Assembly (NCBI RefSeq): GCF_001411555.2
Contig: NC_049915.1
Location: forward strand, 15,638,640 to 15,702,639
Length of the DNA: 64,000 bases
Reading direction: 5' to 3'
DNA from: Juglans regia
Taxonomy: Eukaryota > Streptophyta > Magnoliopsida > Fagales > Juglandaceae
The position numbers were made by a program, and so were the translations under genes. Under the pieces are notes generated by a model, which was given only the letters and a program-made list of their open reading frames with translations, was not told the origin of the DNA and did no database searches. Of the stretch, positions 36,838 to 49,461 are shown in pieces. The stretch's first letter is position 1, and each line of letters opens with the position of its first letter.

Positions 36838-38849
36838 CATTTAAATTACCCAATTGGATTTTCACTCAAGAGCATGTCTGGACATAAATAATAATTGTTG
36901 TACGCCTTATTTACCATGAGCACAAGTTGGGAAATGTCAGATGCACTTTGTTGATTAATGAGGAATTCATTTGTGAGATGTGCGTGTTATTGATATGGGA
37001 TGACACCTCTCACTAAAGCAAATGGGTACTGTCAAACCAAAAGAGATGGACAATAAATATATATGTTAAGAATTGAATGAAATGCAACAAATCAATGGCA
37101 CCTTACGTAATTGGTCCAATAAAAAATATTATTAAATTTCGGCTCATTTGGCTTTTACATGTTCTGATAAAGGTCTGAAGTAAAGGTTGCATCTAAAAGT
37201 ACCAATTTGTGATACTGGCTTTCAATTGGTGACTATTACCCCAAACGATTTGAGCAAATTGCTTAATGATGCTTTAGTATTCAATTTTAAGGCATGACAA
37301 GGAATGGTGTTGTAGTCATATATATGATTGGGTGAGGGGTACGTAAGTATTTTATGCAGTTCAGTATATTAAAAATAACCTGAACTGGCTAGCCCAACTA
37401 GAAATAATGTAAAAAAATATATAGAGCAAATGATAGCTTAGATGGTTCTGAAAATGTACAAGGAAGCACATGGGTATATAGTTTAATGCAACAAGTCAAC
37501 TTAACTCTCGGTTTCCCAAGTGACTTGTCATATTATTTTGGCCCGAGGATTAGAGACCATAAATGGGCGGGATACTAAATGGCGCCTGGGAGGGAAAAGT
37601 TGGGACTTGGGGGTAAATTTATTTCCCTTCCAGTGCTTCAGAAAGAATAAAATTGGAAGTATTCACATCAAGATATTTGATGTGACAGCTGGATTGGATG
37701 TTATCTGATGGGTTGGTGAAGTCGTGAGGGTTATTTGGTTGCTCATATGGCCATAACTAGCTATCAGAGAGCATTACTGAGGAATTGCTCTTCACAACCA
37801 GCGTACTCACATGAAAGATTGCTGATCATTTCCTAGGGTTTGTTATGTTTCTAGAGCTTGGCTTCCTCGCATAAATGAGTTGGAACTATATGTGACCACA
37901 TGCATAACATTTAAGCTGACATTGTTATAGGATTTTAGTGCAACCAAGGTACTGCTCTCACTTGGTTGACTGGATTTCCAGTGGAGGAGCATTTTCCAGG
38001 TATGAGACTTTTCACAAAACCATAGAAACAAATCACTCCATAAAGGAATCATTATTCATTTCCCTTATGTATGGCTATAATTTCTTTTTTTGTAATAATA
38101 TAGTTGGAGTGCTTTGTGGTTCAGATGTGTCACTCAGAGTGTTGCATTGTTTTGTGGTTCAAATGTGTCGCCCAGAGTGTTGCATTAGTCATATGCATGC
38201 ATCTGTTTAGTATATAAATGCTCATATATATATAAATATAAATATATGCTTTCATATATAAATGTTATTGTTCTTAGACTTTGACAATGAGGAAGTAGAC
38301 TATGTGAATCAGTATAATAAAAGAGCATACAAATCTTTTGTCATTCTGACTTTGACACAATGCTATGGTGACACTACTGATATTATTAAGCTTATTTAAT
38401 TAGTCAGTATTTGGTTGTTTTTTTACCTTCCCAAGCCAATACACTGCTTCTTGTTGTACAACCAGCTATGCATTTTTTATTGTGGATAGTTTAAGTGTTT
38501 AGTTGGAGCTGGATTGAGGTGTAAAATATGTCGTCCATCTGAAAATATGCACATATATATATATATATGCATATATATATATATGCACTAACTGCACATC
38601 TCTTTGTTGGAACCCACATATGTAGCTTTTGTTGATTTAATGTACAACAATTTCAATATATGTACATGATAGTGACTGGTGACACATATAGACATTCTGA
38701 CAAATATGCATACTTTACCTGGTTGATGATCATGTGTCCAGCTTTGTGCTCATTTCCTGAATATTATTTGCGCCACTAGTATGATTAACAGTATAAGATT
38801 TCCAGTTGGAATTAACTAAAGATATATGTTTGGTTGTAGGATAACATCA
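36013..38849 (+). other. CACTA intergenic region with microsatellites
   Basis: No gene. (AT)n lies at about 36,680-36,710 and (AT)n(GT)n at 36,774-36,835. A tandem pair of about 40 bp at 38,107-38,187 repeats TTTGTGGTTCA and CAGAGTGTTGCATT. A TA-rich palindromic tract centred on TATGCATA lies at about 38,550-38,586. Confidence 0.5.
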
Positions 38850-41077
38850 ATGGCACCAACTGGACGAGCAAGAGGGTGCAGGTGAGGTGGAGGGTTCAGA
38901 CGAGTTGTGCCTTGTCAATTCATAGGACGGCCACGCCCTCCAATACTTTCATCATGGACCCCAAATAATGATGGCGATGCCGGTAGTTCTGACGACTCAA
39001 CGCGGCCTCCAAGTCCAATTAGGCCGCCTAAAATTCCAATTATAAATCCAATTTTGAGCAGGCCTAGGCGTGGAGGCAACAATGAAAATCTAAATGGTAT
39101 GCAGCCTTGGTTTAGCCCCTACTATGAAATTAATTATAACAAGAAATATTATGCATCCAAGCATAATATTTCTTGTTCAAGCATAACTCATGCCGCTGTG
39201 TTTACATGTTCCTAATTATGGGTGCATTTCATGTGGTATCTAGAACCTGTAACAGACGATGTGGCATCACCTGCAACGGAAACCATCAAACCACCAAGAC
39301 GTGGTCGTGGGCCAGCAAAATGTATTGAGTTTGATAAGCTTCAGAAGCACGGGAAAATACCTTTGAAAATTAATGATGGGCAAACAGCACCTTGCTGTGA
39401 AAATGCAGCAATGTTTACAACACGGGTCACATGGATCTTAAAGCATCATGGGGACATGAGTTACCCACGATGGACTGATGTACCCATGGTTGAGAAGGAA
39501 GAGCAAATGGACCGTGTCCGAGTAAGTCAAGAATTGGACTTGCACATTAGAAAGAAATAGTTCATGGTATTAGATTATGATGTTGATACTAATAACTTGT
39601 CACTTTTAGGCCAACTTCATATTGGACTGGGAATTGGACAATCATCGCAATACGGTGTGGAAACAATTACGAAAGCGATTCAATGCTTTCCATCATGAGC
39701 TTCACAAGAAATATTTGTCATATGATAGCCATGAAGAAGCATTGGCTAGTGCACCTGATATGGTTGGGCAGTGTGTTTGGGCAAAGTTATGTGGTAGATG
39801 GGGGAGTGACCAATTCAAGGTATGTGTAGCATTTACAAGATTAAGCACTAATCTAATAGTGGATAAGAGTAATATGTGGCATTGTCATATATTCTTGGGG
39901 GCTAAAATAGGCTATGTATTAAAAACATGGGTTCTCGATCTATTTTGGGTGAGGAGAAGCTGATGAGACACAGGTAGAGCCTGTAAACTAAAGGGAAATC
40001 ATAAAGTATGCTCTGAAATTAAGACCAACCGGATATCATAGTTTAAGGTTACTTTCTGATGAAGTTGTTTAATATGTTTGTTGGTCGTGCAACATAACAG
40101 CAGTACTTACTTCTAATTATAATAGGTCTAGTTTTAATTTAAGGTTCATGATGTATTGTTGGTGTATTTGTAGAAATTATCAAAGCAAAACAAAGAGAAC
40201 CGTAACAAGCTGAAAAGCAATCACACCGCTGGGAGGAAGTCATTTGTTCGAATATTAGAGGAGAAGGTATGCACGTAGTTACCTATGCTATTCCAATTCT
40301 AAATCCACTTGTTAGACATGCAAGACATACCAAAAACAGTAAGTTTGATAGGTCAATCAAGAAATATATGTTGAATTGATTTAACATACGCACATTGAAA
40401 TAACTAGAAAATGCAAGGTGTAAGATTAGGCATCGCACAAACATCATACAAAATATATAATGCTTGATAACGTCAGTTCTTCTATTTGATTATTTACTAC
40501 ATGTTTGGCAGCGTTCGACCACCCCCAACCTGGTAGAGTTTTACAAGGAAGTCCGTTGGTTGAAAAAGAGAGATGCATTTGTGATAGAGACAACGGGCGA
40601 GCTTTATGTGAGAATATGAGATTTAAAACAGCCTAGTTATAGTTTAGTAAATAGCTATTGTTTACTATTATTCAATTTGTTAAAAAGTAGACTAATAGGA
40701 TGGCATAATTTGTGCAGTCAGAAATTGTTGGCAAAATGCAAGATATGGAACCTAAGCAGCGTAGTGAAGAGGTAGCAGCTTCTGGTTTTAGGGATGTCCT
40801 AGGACATCGACCAGGTTATGCTAGGGGCCTAGGTGAGATGATAACACAGGACTCAACGAAAAAAATAGATCATGAACGGGAGAAACGTCATGTTGAAGAA
40901 GTGGAAAGACACAAAAAAGAGGTCAAGTATTACAAGAGTGAATTTGAAGAATTGAGGGCAAGCGTTAGAGTTCTTCTGGAGAGGCAGGTTGAGTATGAGA
41001 AGACATTGGGGAGTTTAGTGAACACAATTCAGTCACAAGGAGAGTCTCATAGAGAGAGACTCATGGTGACTGGGTGA
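38850..41077 (+). pseudogene. CACTA transposase_24 (Ptta/En/Spm) gene, early stop
   Basis: Six exons: 38850-39096, 39244-39521, 39610-39819, 40174-40266, 40512-40607, 40718-41077, with consistent phases and GT..AG borders. Codon 12 is TGA in an Arg/Gly-rich start, where CGA would be expected; the next ATG in frame lies far downstream. The middle carries RRGRGPAKCIEFDKL, ILDWELDNHRNTVWKQLRKR and CVWAKLCGRWGSDQFK. Then come KLSKQNKENRNKLKSNHTAG, PNLVEFYKEVRWLKK, the GYARGLGEM motif and a C-terminal coiled coil. The layout matches the gene at 15234-16795 but is diverged. It would be the accessory DNA-binding protein of the element. Confidence 0.85.
39138..39177. repeat. Perfect hairpin in intron 1 of transposase_24 gene
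   Basis: Arms AACAAGAAATATTATGC and GCATAATATTTCTTGTT, 17 bp each, are separated by six bases. It lies in the first intron of the CACTA gene. Confidence 0.85.
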
Positions 41078-42690
41078 GACTGATGTGAAGGAGTGCTTTT
41101 TTGTGGCCTTTTTTGAAGTAAATGGTGGCAGGTTATTTTTTTGGTTATGTAAGTAATAGTTTTGGATGGTGAACAGGAGTTCCTTGGCAATGCTTGGTAA
41201 GTAGTTATGAAATATATATAGTTATTTATTGGTCCGTTTTGTGGAGGACTTGTAAGTAACTGGGGCACTATGATGGGAACTTGGTTGGAGTTGTAATTTT
41301 GTACATGGACTGCTCGCACTATACCCTCTAGGTATGAAATCATCACTTTCCAGGCCTATTGGGCCTAATTCCCTGCTTTATTAATACTATATTGGCATTG
41401 CATATATATTAACACTTATATTTTCTTTATCTGACAGGCAATGGTGATGCAAGGTTATTTTGAGGTATTTCAACCTAGTTGTTCGAATGGTTATGCTTTG
41501 CCTCAAAAAGGAATGCAGCTTGGGCTTCTCTTTAACACAAGGTTCAGAGGGAACAAAGTTCCTAGTGTCCAAACTTTGTTCCCTCTGATTTCAGTTCAAG
41601 GTGTTTATGATAGGTCACTTTACCTAGACAATTCCACAAAGTCATATTAAACCTTCACTTACATATTTGTGCGTTTTTGGTATATATATATATATATATA
41701 TATATAATAGTAGGACTTGCTTTAACCTTTAATTCTTCATAGTGAATCCAGCTAAATTTACCATATTTTATTTAAATCTACTTTCTTTGGGTCTTAAGTG
41801 GGTTACAACTTTCTATATAATTGGTTGCCCTAGTAATAGTTTAGATTTCTTAACCCATCCTTCCATGCATGTTTAGTATATGTATAATTGATTGCATGGC
41901 TTGGTTTAATTAATATTATAATTGAAAATAGTGACATGGTTTATTGCACTAACTCGGCCAACTCAAAATTTTATGGGTGCATGTTTTTACAGCAACATAC
42001 TAAGCATTAGTAGGTTGCCTTGGTTGATGCATAGGTGGGCTATTAATATGTTTAGATGTTTCTTTTTTTTTTTTTTTGTTGTCAAGAAGGTACTTGAGGT
42101 GTTGATCCTAGATGCATGTAAGCGTAGGGCTCTGTTACTACAGTACTACAATTGCTATGTTGGGGGTACAACTCATCATGGACGCCGGAATGATGGATGA
42201 GAGATTGTGAAGTGAATGACTGCTTAGAGAATGAAATTCCCATTGCCTGTCTCACCCAGTCCTGCCAGGCCATTAATATTGATGCCTATAAGTTTTATGT
42301 TAAGTTGGATTCAGTGGTTTATGCTTGACTTCTTTGAATTTTGGAAGTTTCCATACATTAAGTTTGTAAATTTTTAAGTGGATTTGGGATGTAATAGTTA
42401 AAAATCCTTCTAGAGTTTTGTCTTCAACTGATCAAGGATTTTTAACAAATGTATGTGGATGGAATATTAAAATCAAATGGCTGTTGATTTGATTCAATAC
42501 ACTACATCTTACTCAAGTCTATTATAGGAATGCATATCACAAACTCATAAATTTATGAGTTTGTGATATATATGGTTTTGCATTTAAGGAAAGGACTACA
42601 AATACAGTATTATGTAATGTTCCTAAAGAATTAGAAAACATTTCCAAAGCATGTACTAATGCATTTTAGTTGGCCATATGCGACGGATAT
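41078..42690 (+). other. CACTA 3' non-coding region with hairpins
   Basis: No gene. A hairpin with 16-bp perfect arms (CAGAGGGAACAAAGTT) lies at 41545-41587, and a (TA)n tract at about 41,682-41,706. Another inverted pair, GTTAAAAATCCTT and AAGGATTTTTAAC, lies at about 42,400-42,450. The frames at 41047-42273 have no family features. Confidence 0.5.
42534..42569. repeat. Perfect 36-bp palindrome
   Basis: The half-site is ATATCACAAACTCATAAA, followed at once by its exact reverse complement with no loop. It lies just before the right subterminal repeats of the CACTA element. Confidence 0.9.
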
Positions 42691-43365
42691 CTGACTGTAA
42701 TTTGCAATATTTGCAGCGATTTTAGACTCGCGGGAAATGGATACCACATAACGTATGGCTCGCACTAGTTTATCCCAACGATGTCCTGTGTTGGGAAAAA
42801 AAAATTTGCAGTGAAATAAGATGCTGCTGCAAGTATTAGAATGGTTTTTGCGGCAAAATCCATTGCAGAATAATCGACAGAATTATCAAGCTGTGATGGA
42901 AAAACCATCCAGAAAAAATCTCCTTTTGCAGCAAACCCATAAACTGTTGTAAATGCTGAAGAAGTTTCTTCTGTCGAAAATTATTGTTATGTGGCGAACA
43001 TTCATGCTGGAAAAGAAAAACATTAACGGCGAAAAGAGTGAATCGTCGCCCATATTTGCGGCGCTAAATTTGGTTGTTGCAGCGGATTCAAATCGTCGCT
43101 ATTTACCATTTCTGGCAGTTTATGACCGCATTTGAAAACTTTTTACCAGCGTGTATAAGTCCTAATTGCAACGTAGAGAAATTCACCCCAAATAATGTTA
43201 TTCACGTCGATTAGCGGAAGAGTGACGGAGGTAATTTTATGCATCTGTTTTTTGGCAATCATTGAGCGGCAACGTATAAAATGCTAAGAAAACATTATTC
43301 CCGACGATTTAGAGTCTTTTTGCGGCGAAATTGCACCGCCGATAAAGGCCATATTCTTTGTAGTG
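42691..43365 (+). repeat. CACTA right subterminal and terminal repeats
   Basis: Repeated TTGCAGCG, TTTGCGGCG and TTGCGGCAAAA-type motifs occur at about 42,710, 42,850, 42,930, 43,050, 43,078 and 43,320, ending in the inverted CACTA terminus. The frames at 42953-43135 and 43284-43529 are made of these repeats. Confidence 0.75.
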
Positions 43366-43399
43366 TTGATTCTAACTGCGTGGTTGGCCGTAATCAATA

Positions 43400-43660
43400 A
43401 AGATTCTTGTGATCGCTTATGAACAGTAATCAATGTGTGAACATACCTTGGAATCACGTCGATTATAAAATATTCATACCGTATTTCTCTCAGATATCTA
43501 GCTTCATCAATCAACCTAGAATGTGGCATTTCTTTATTATCATTAGACGACCCAAATCCCCTCCACTAGCTAGTAGCTAGCATCAAATAATTATAATAAC
43601 AGTTTTTCAATTTTGTTTCTCTCACCAATAGTCAATAAAGATAATATTTATAATATAGAA
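43400..43660 (+). promoter_or_regulatory. Proximal upstream region of CYP88A (copy B)
   Basis: Lies about 350 to 90 bp before the P450 ATG and is duplicated at 24082-25030. Conservation between copies is strongest in the part nearest the gene (43511-43655), which holds the AATATTTATAATATA stretch, a possible TATA region. A GCATGCATATG element lies at about 43,710, outside the duplicated block. Promoter function is inferred from position. Confidence 0.5.
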
Positions 43661-43747
43661 TGTCAATCACGAGTAGGATAAAAAGACGGGCGCCTAGGTA
43701 ACAAGGGTGCATGCATATGTGCAATAAGGAAGATCAGGAATCCAAAA

Positions 43748-45397
43748 ATGGAGTTTATCATCTGGTCGATTCTTGCAGTTCTTCTAGGTGTTTATGTCTT
43801 TGTATTCCAATTTCTGAAGGGATTCAATGAGTGGTATTATGTTGGTAGGCTTGGGAAAACACAATACCCTCTCCCACCTGGAGATATGGGATGGCCTTTC
43901 ATTGGCTCTCTCCGAGCCTTCCTCAAAGCTTTTAGATCCGGTGACCCTGAATCCTTCATGCACAACCTTTTTTCCAAGTCTCTCTCTCTCTCTCTCTCAA
44001 AGCTTATTTCTAACAAGAGCTAGAACTAATTAGCCAAAGCCAACTCGTAACTTATTGGCATGCGCGCACACTAAAAAATACATCATTAATTTTTTGAACA
44101 AAATACAGGCACAAACTAAAAAAGTGATAGTTTGGCTACAAAATTAATATATTTTTTTCCTAATATATTTCGTTTTGATTACAGATATGAAAAGACTGGT
44201 ATCTATAAGACCTACTTGTTTGGAAGTCCCTGTGTTATTGTTACCATCCCAGAAACATGCCGAAGAGTTCTGACAGATGACGAGACATTCAAACTTGGCT
44301 ATCCTAAGGCAGTAAGGATCCTTACGGGCCGTACATCATTCCACAATCTTTCAGGGTCTGAGCACAAGCGCCTGCGGCGATTAACCACATCCCCTATCAA
44401 TGGCCATGAGGAGCTGGCCGGACATATTGACATGATCGAGGGCATTGTGGCAACTGCAATTGAAGAGTGCGCTAGCATGAAGAAGCCAATTGAGCTCTTA
44501 ACTGAGTGCAGGCGGATTGGTTTTCAGGTCATCACGAATATTTTCATCAGCAGCTATTGCAAAACTATTAATATATCCTCAGTAGAGAGCTTATATAATG
44601 ACCTAAATATTGGAATGAAGTCTCAGGCTATTAATCTCCCTGGATTTGCATTCCATAGAGGTTTGAAGGTAAGACCATTACTTACATCAAAATCGATTTT
44701 TTATGACATGCATGACATCGTATAATATATAGGTGCATACCACGTGTATGCATATTCCCATAACAGATAATTACTTGTTTTAATAAGCAAAGTGATCTCT
44801 TTCTCTTTAATTCACCATCTTGCATCATAATGAGCTATTCTATCAAAGAAGGAAGTAATTTGAATATGCGCTACATGCAATAGCTCTATATCCTATATAT
44901 ATATTAGCTAGGAATTGTGTGAAGATCATTATATCCATACGAGCATGCAGATCAAATGTATTTATGAAACAAATGGGAATTCATAATGGTTTTCTCAATT
45001 CAGGCACGAAAGAAATTGATCAAGATCTTTCAGTCCATACTAGAACAAAAGAAGGCCGAAATGAAGGCCAACATGAATTCGAATCAAACAGAGGCAAAAA
45101 AAGATCTGATGGATTTACTTTTGGGAGTCAGAGATGAAGATGGTAGAGGATTGGAGGAGGAGGATATCATAGATTTAATTATCGTGTTCATGTTAGCTGG
45201 TCATGAAAGCTCTGCACATATTTCAATGTGGGCAGTCATCTATCTGTCCCAACACCCTGAGGTCTTTAGAAAAGCCAAAGTGAGTAATCACGTGTTACTA
45301 TGTACTCTTTGAAATAACTTACATTTTCTTGATATCTGACTGAAGCTTTCATTTGGTTGTTTAATACGGTACACAACAATCCATTTTTTGATAGGTA

Positions 45398-45452
<55 letters not shown>

Positions 45453-46701
45453 ATTACACATGATAAGAAATAATTAAAGTTGTCATACAATACAAGTCTT
45501 GCCTTTAAAATCGAGATTATTTTAATGAAGAGGCACAATCACATTGGTGATCAGTTTAAAAATAAGTTGTAACGTAAATATAAAAGAGTTGTAGGTATAT
45601 CCTTACTCGAAGATAAGGTCATGTCAAGCATAGATTACAACACTATTCTTTAAAGCCAAAAATATGTTGCATGAAAAGCGTCTGTTAATTATATTTTACA
45701 TGATGTACATGCAAGTCCACATGAGATGTTGATTAACTTAGAAGTGTGACTAGGTAGCTCGCTATAAGAAAAATAAACATTTATAATAAATTATTTACGA
45801 TGAAAATGATTATTTGTGACGATAAAAAACTCATTTTAGCAGGATATATTTATTTCCGTATCAAATCATTATTAATAATAAATAAGGAATTTTAATTTCT
45901 TATAGTGAGTCTAGCTGTAGTTGATGAAGAGATAGCAAATTGCTTGGTGTTTTAGAGGATGGATCAGATCGACCATCTTAATTAATTAAACTGAATTGAG
46001 ATTAATGCTTTTTTTCAGGAAGAGCAAGTGGAGATCGTGAAGAGAAGACCTTCCACACAGAAAGGCCTGAGCCTTGCGGAAATAAGACAAATGGATTATC
46101 TTTCCAAGGTAATATATATGATGGACTTAATTAGTAATTAATTATTATTATTATTATTATTATTAATAGGAGCGTGCGAGATTTTTTTAATGGACAATGT
46201 TAGGATCCACACGTACCAAATGTCCATCTCAAATATGCACACCAGTATAAATGGATTTTTTTTTCTTTTTATTTTAAGTATTTTTTAAACATTCTTAGCC
46301 ATTAAAAAAATATAAATACAAATTCATTAATACTCACTTTTTTAACTATTAAAAAAAATTAAAAAAATATATACAAGTCAACACATTTAGTGTGTATATT
46401 TAATAGTCATACTATCATTTTCCTTTTATAATTAGAGCTGAAAAGATGCTTAATTGTTTAATTAAATATCAATTAAATAATTAGATTCAGCCAGCTTTCA
46501 TTATTAATTGTTTGAGTGTGATTTTAATAAGACGCATGTGATATATATACACATTATTCATATCATATTCAATTACGAAATATGTATTTAATATGGCCAT
46601 CATGAACATGCACATGCATGCAGTAAGCTAAATAATAATAATAATTCATTATATATTATTATTATTATTATTTCAAACATGCATGAACCTTCTGTCCAAC
46701 C

Positions 46702-46733
<32 letters not shown>

Positions 46734-47200
46734 CATCTAACAAGCTAGCTTAAAAAATGAACATCTATGAAGAATTATTTGTAGTGATAATTATAAATTT
46801 ATTTTAAATAAAAAAAAATAGTCATTTTCCTTAGAAATAATTGACAATAAATAAATTATTTTTAATAGTTTACACTGATTCTTTGCTTAGGTAATTAATG
46901 AGACCTTGCGCAGAGCTAGCATCACAGTTTCAATTTTTAGAGAAGCGAAAGTGGATGTTAACCTCAACGGTCAGTTATTCATTATTGATTAATATTTTGA
47001 AACTCTACCATATATATGCCTGTATCTCCTCTTCAATATTGTAATTTTCCTAAGGTTTTTTTTTTTTTTTTTTCCTTTTGGTGTGAAGGTTATCTCATTC
47101 CTAAAGGATGGAAAGCTTTAGTCTGGAACAGAAGTGTTCATATGGATCCCGAACTCTATGAAAACCCAAAACAGTTTGATCCTTCAAGATGGGATGTAAG

Positions 47201-47243
<43 letters not shown>

Positions 47244-47746
47244 TGTGGCATGTGGTGTGTGATTTTCATGTCTTGGCAAAAATTCTACAAAAGTGATTTT
47301 ACACATTGAAGAATTTCCTTTTTAGATGAATTTTTTAGTTAACTTTTTGTTGAATCAAGACTTGCCACGTAAGCGTGTAATATATGTTTTATGCATATAC
47401 TAAATTTGTTATTTGCTTGACTTGTGGGCAGAATTATAAACCCAAACTAGGGAGTTTCATTCCATTCGGAGCAGGAGTTAGGGTTTGCCCTGGAAGTGCT
47501 CTGGCCAGACTTGAGATCAGCGCTTTCCTTCATTATCTTCTTCTCAACTACACGTGAGTTTTCTTGTTTTCTTTTCTCATTGCAATCTTTAACAATTTAG
47601 GAAATTAACGTGCAATTTATGCTTAATTAATTAACCATATATATTGGTGCAGGGTGGAGCTAGTTAATCCAGATTGCCCTGTGACATATGTACCAACGGC
47701 AAGGCCTACAGATCTGGGTCTTGCGAGAATCATAAAAGTCACATAA
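43748..47746 (+). CDS. KAO: CYP88A-family cytochrome P450 (ent-kaurenoic acid oxidase type)
   Basis: Eight exons: 43748-43977, 44185-44668, 45004-45279, 46019-46108, 46891-46969, 47089-47195, 47432-47553, 47653-47746, giving 493 aa with consistent phases and no stop. The N-terminus is a membrane anchor, then a Pro hinge [15 protein letters not shown]-helix oxygen-binding motif AGHESS is at about 303-308, K-helix ETLR at 364-367, and the haem loop [10 protein letters not shown] has Cys at about 441. The [21 protein letters not shown] start and [20 protein letters not shown] are typical of CYP88A. Family knowledge: these ER enzymes oxidise ent-kaurenoic acid to GA12 in gibberellin synthesis. 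The exon 1 donor is weak (GTCTCT in a CT repeat). The residues after ETLR (RASITVSIF) depart from the pattern I expect. Substrate is inferred. Confidence 0.85.
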
Positions 47747-48732
47747 TCATTTGCATTTAGCAATGATTATTGAATAAGAGCATATATCTATTTGTGATGT
47801 ATTTCACCAGTTTCCATTGGATACAATCCCCTAAGTAATGTATTTGTGTATTTGTGAAGCTTATATTTATGTATTGAATAAGAGCATACTGACGCTATAT
47901 GCAGTATGTTCAGCTTTTGGATGGATCTGGACTACCCATGAAAATGACTATTTACAAGGAGAATGTACTGACGCATGATATTTGAATATCTAGCTAGTAT
48001 CCAATAAGTTTATTAGCAAATTGATTATAAATAATCACAGGAAAACAGAAAGATTGGAGGGAGCTCATCGTTTTCCACTTGCCGCTCACTTTGTCGTTTC
48101 CTCATGTACGTCACGCGTTTCTCACAAAGAGGAATCTTTGATCTAGCCATGCATGATGCATGGCAAAGATCAAAGCTTCTAGCGAGTGAGTAACTAAATA
48201 AAACAGATACATCTTGCAAACGACTCTGCCCTCCTTCAAAATCTAAACCAAAATAGCTAGCTATAAAGCTAATCTAACTAAAAAGGATGTTTAGGTCTCT
48301 TGGCTATAAGCCCACGACTAGAGAACAGGCTCAGCCCACAAGACTGGGAGACCCACAACCCAAAAGCCCATGGAGCCTATGCACTAACTATGTCATGTGA
48401 TAATGCTGATTAGTTAGAGTGATTATCTCGTCCCTTATTAAGGAATAATTAGTAGTTATCTACGTCCTCAGTACCTCTATAAATAACACCTAAAAGTAAC
48501 ATATAGTTGTGATTATTACTTATATACTTATCTTGAGATCATATCTCTCTAACTTAGGCGTCGGTGCTCCTCTGGACATCCAATGCCACCCTCTCATCTG
48601 TTGTAGGTCATCCCAATAGTTGGTGGTGTGAAACACGTCATTTACACTAACGTATCATATTCTATGTTAATTTTTATTTTTACTTTTGTGAAATCTCTTT
48701 ATAATTATACCAGTTCTCAAACCAAAAAGGCC
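47747..48732. other. 3' flank with hairpin and possible LTR fragment
   Basis: No gene. An imperfect hairpin lies at 48136-48175: CTTTGATCT and CCATGCAT pair with ATGCATGG and AGATCAAAG around a short bulge. From about 48,290 to 48,640 the sequence has features of an LTR fragment: a TATAAAT box at about 48,479 and an ACTTAGGCGTCGGTG phrase common at retrotransposon LTR ends. No partner LTR was found. Confidence 0.4.
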
Positions 48733-48740
48733 ATTCTCAC

Positions 48741-49461
48741 TAGGGGTGTAACCAGTCCGGTCCGGTCCAGTTTTGGACAAAATCTAAGACCGAACCGGTA
48801 TGTACCGATTTTGTATTTTTCAAAACCAATTACGCACCGGTTACCCTCCTAAACCGGTATTTCCGGTTCGGTCCGGTTTTCCGATTTTTTTAGAATGTAA
48901 ATTTCACAATTTGTCATTAAAAATTTGTTTATAAAAAAAAAAAAACTTTTAGTATTAATTATGAGTATTAATATTAGTTATAATCTTTTAGTAAAAACTT
49001 TTAGTATTAATTATAAGTATAACTATAATCTATAGTCTATATTAGACTATTAGTATTATTTATAAGCTTATATATTAGTATTAACATTTAATGTAATAAT
49101 TTATAAATTATAATATGAAATTATTTCACATATATGTGTGTATATATATATATATATGAAATTATAAATTAACATTTAATGTATAAATTTATAATTATAC
49201 ATTATATATAAAACTTATTTATATTAATATTTAATATATATTTAAAATATTTTGTATAAAACTTATATATAAAAATATTATTTTTTATTTTTTTAATCAA
49301 CCGGTCCGGTCCGGATCGGTCCGGTCCAAAAAATTCCAAAACCAGAACCGGCCGGTTTTTATATTTTAAAAACCGGTTCTGGACCGGACCGGTTCAAAAC
49401 CGGTAAAACCGGTCAGGTCTGGACCGATTTTCTGGTTTTTCGGTTTGAGTTTACACCCCTA
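48741..49461. mobile_element. hAT-type MITE rich in CCGGTCCGG
   Basis: Ends are TAGGGGTGTAACCAG and, reversed, TAGGGGTGTAAACTC. Target duplication is ATTCTCAC (48733-48740) against ACTCTCAC (49462-49469), 7/8. CCGGTCCGG-type short repeats flank an AT-rich non-coding middle. Confidence 0.85.

Larger units (their letters stand above)
28632..43365 (+). mobile_element. CACTA (En/Spm) DNA transposon, 14.7 kb
   Basis: Ends CACTACAAGGCATTTG and, reversed, CACTACAAAGAATATG, continuing as imperfect inverted repeats for about 28 bp (CCTTCTACCGGC against CCTTTATCGGC). A 3-bp target duplication TTG lies at 28629-28631 and 43366-43368. It contains, in order, a TNP2-type transposase gene and a transposase_24 gene, both on the plus strand and both broken by stop codons. 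GC-rich short repeats (TTGCGGCG and relatives) fill both subterminal regions. The element probably moved when active copies were present and is now dependent or dead. Confidence 0.93.

Noticed and set aside
36653..36865. 70-codon His-Thr and Ile-Tyr repeat frame
   Set aside because: Translation of an AT/GT microsatellite.
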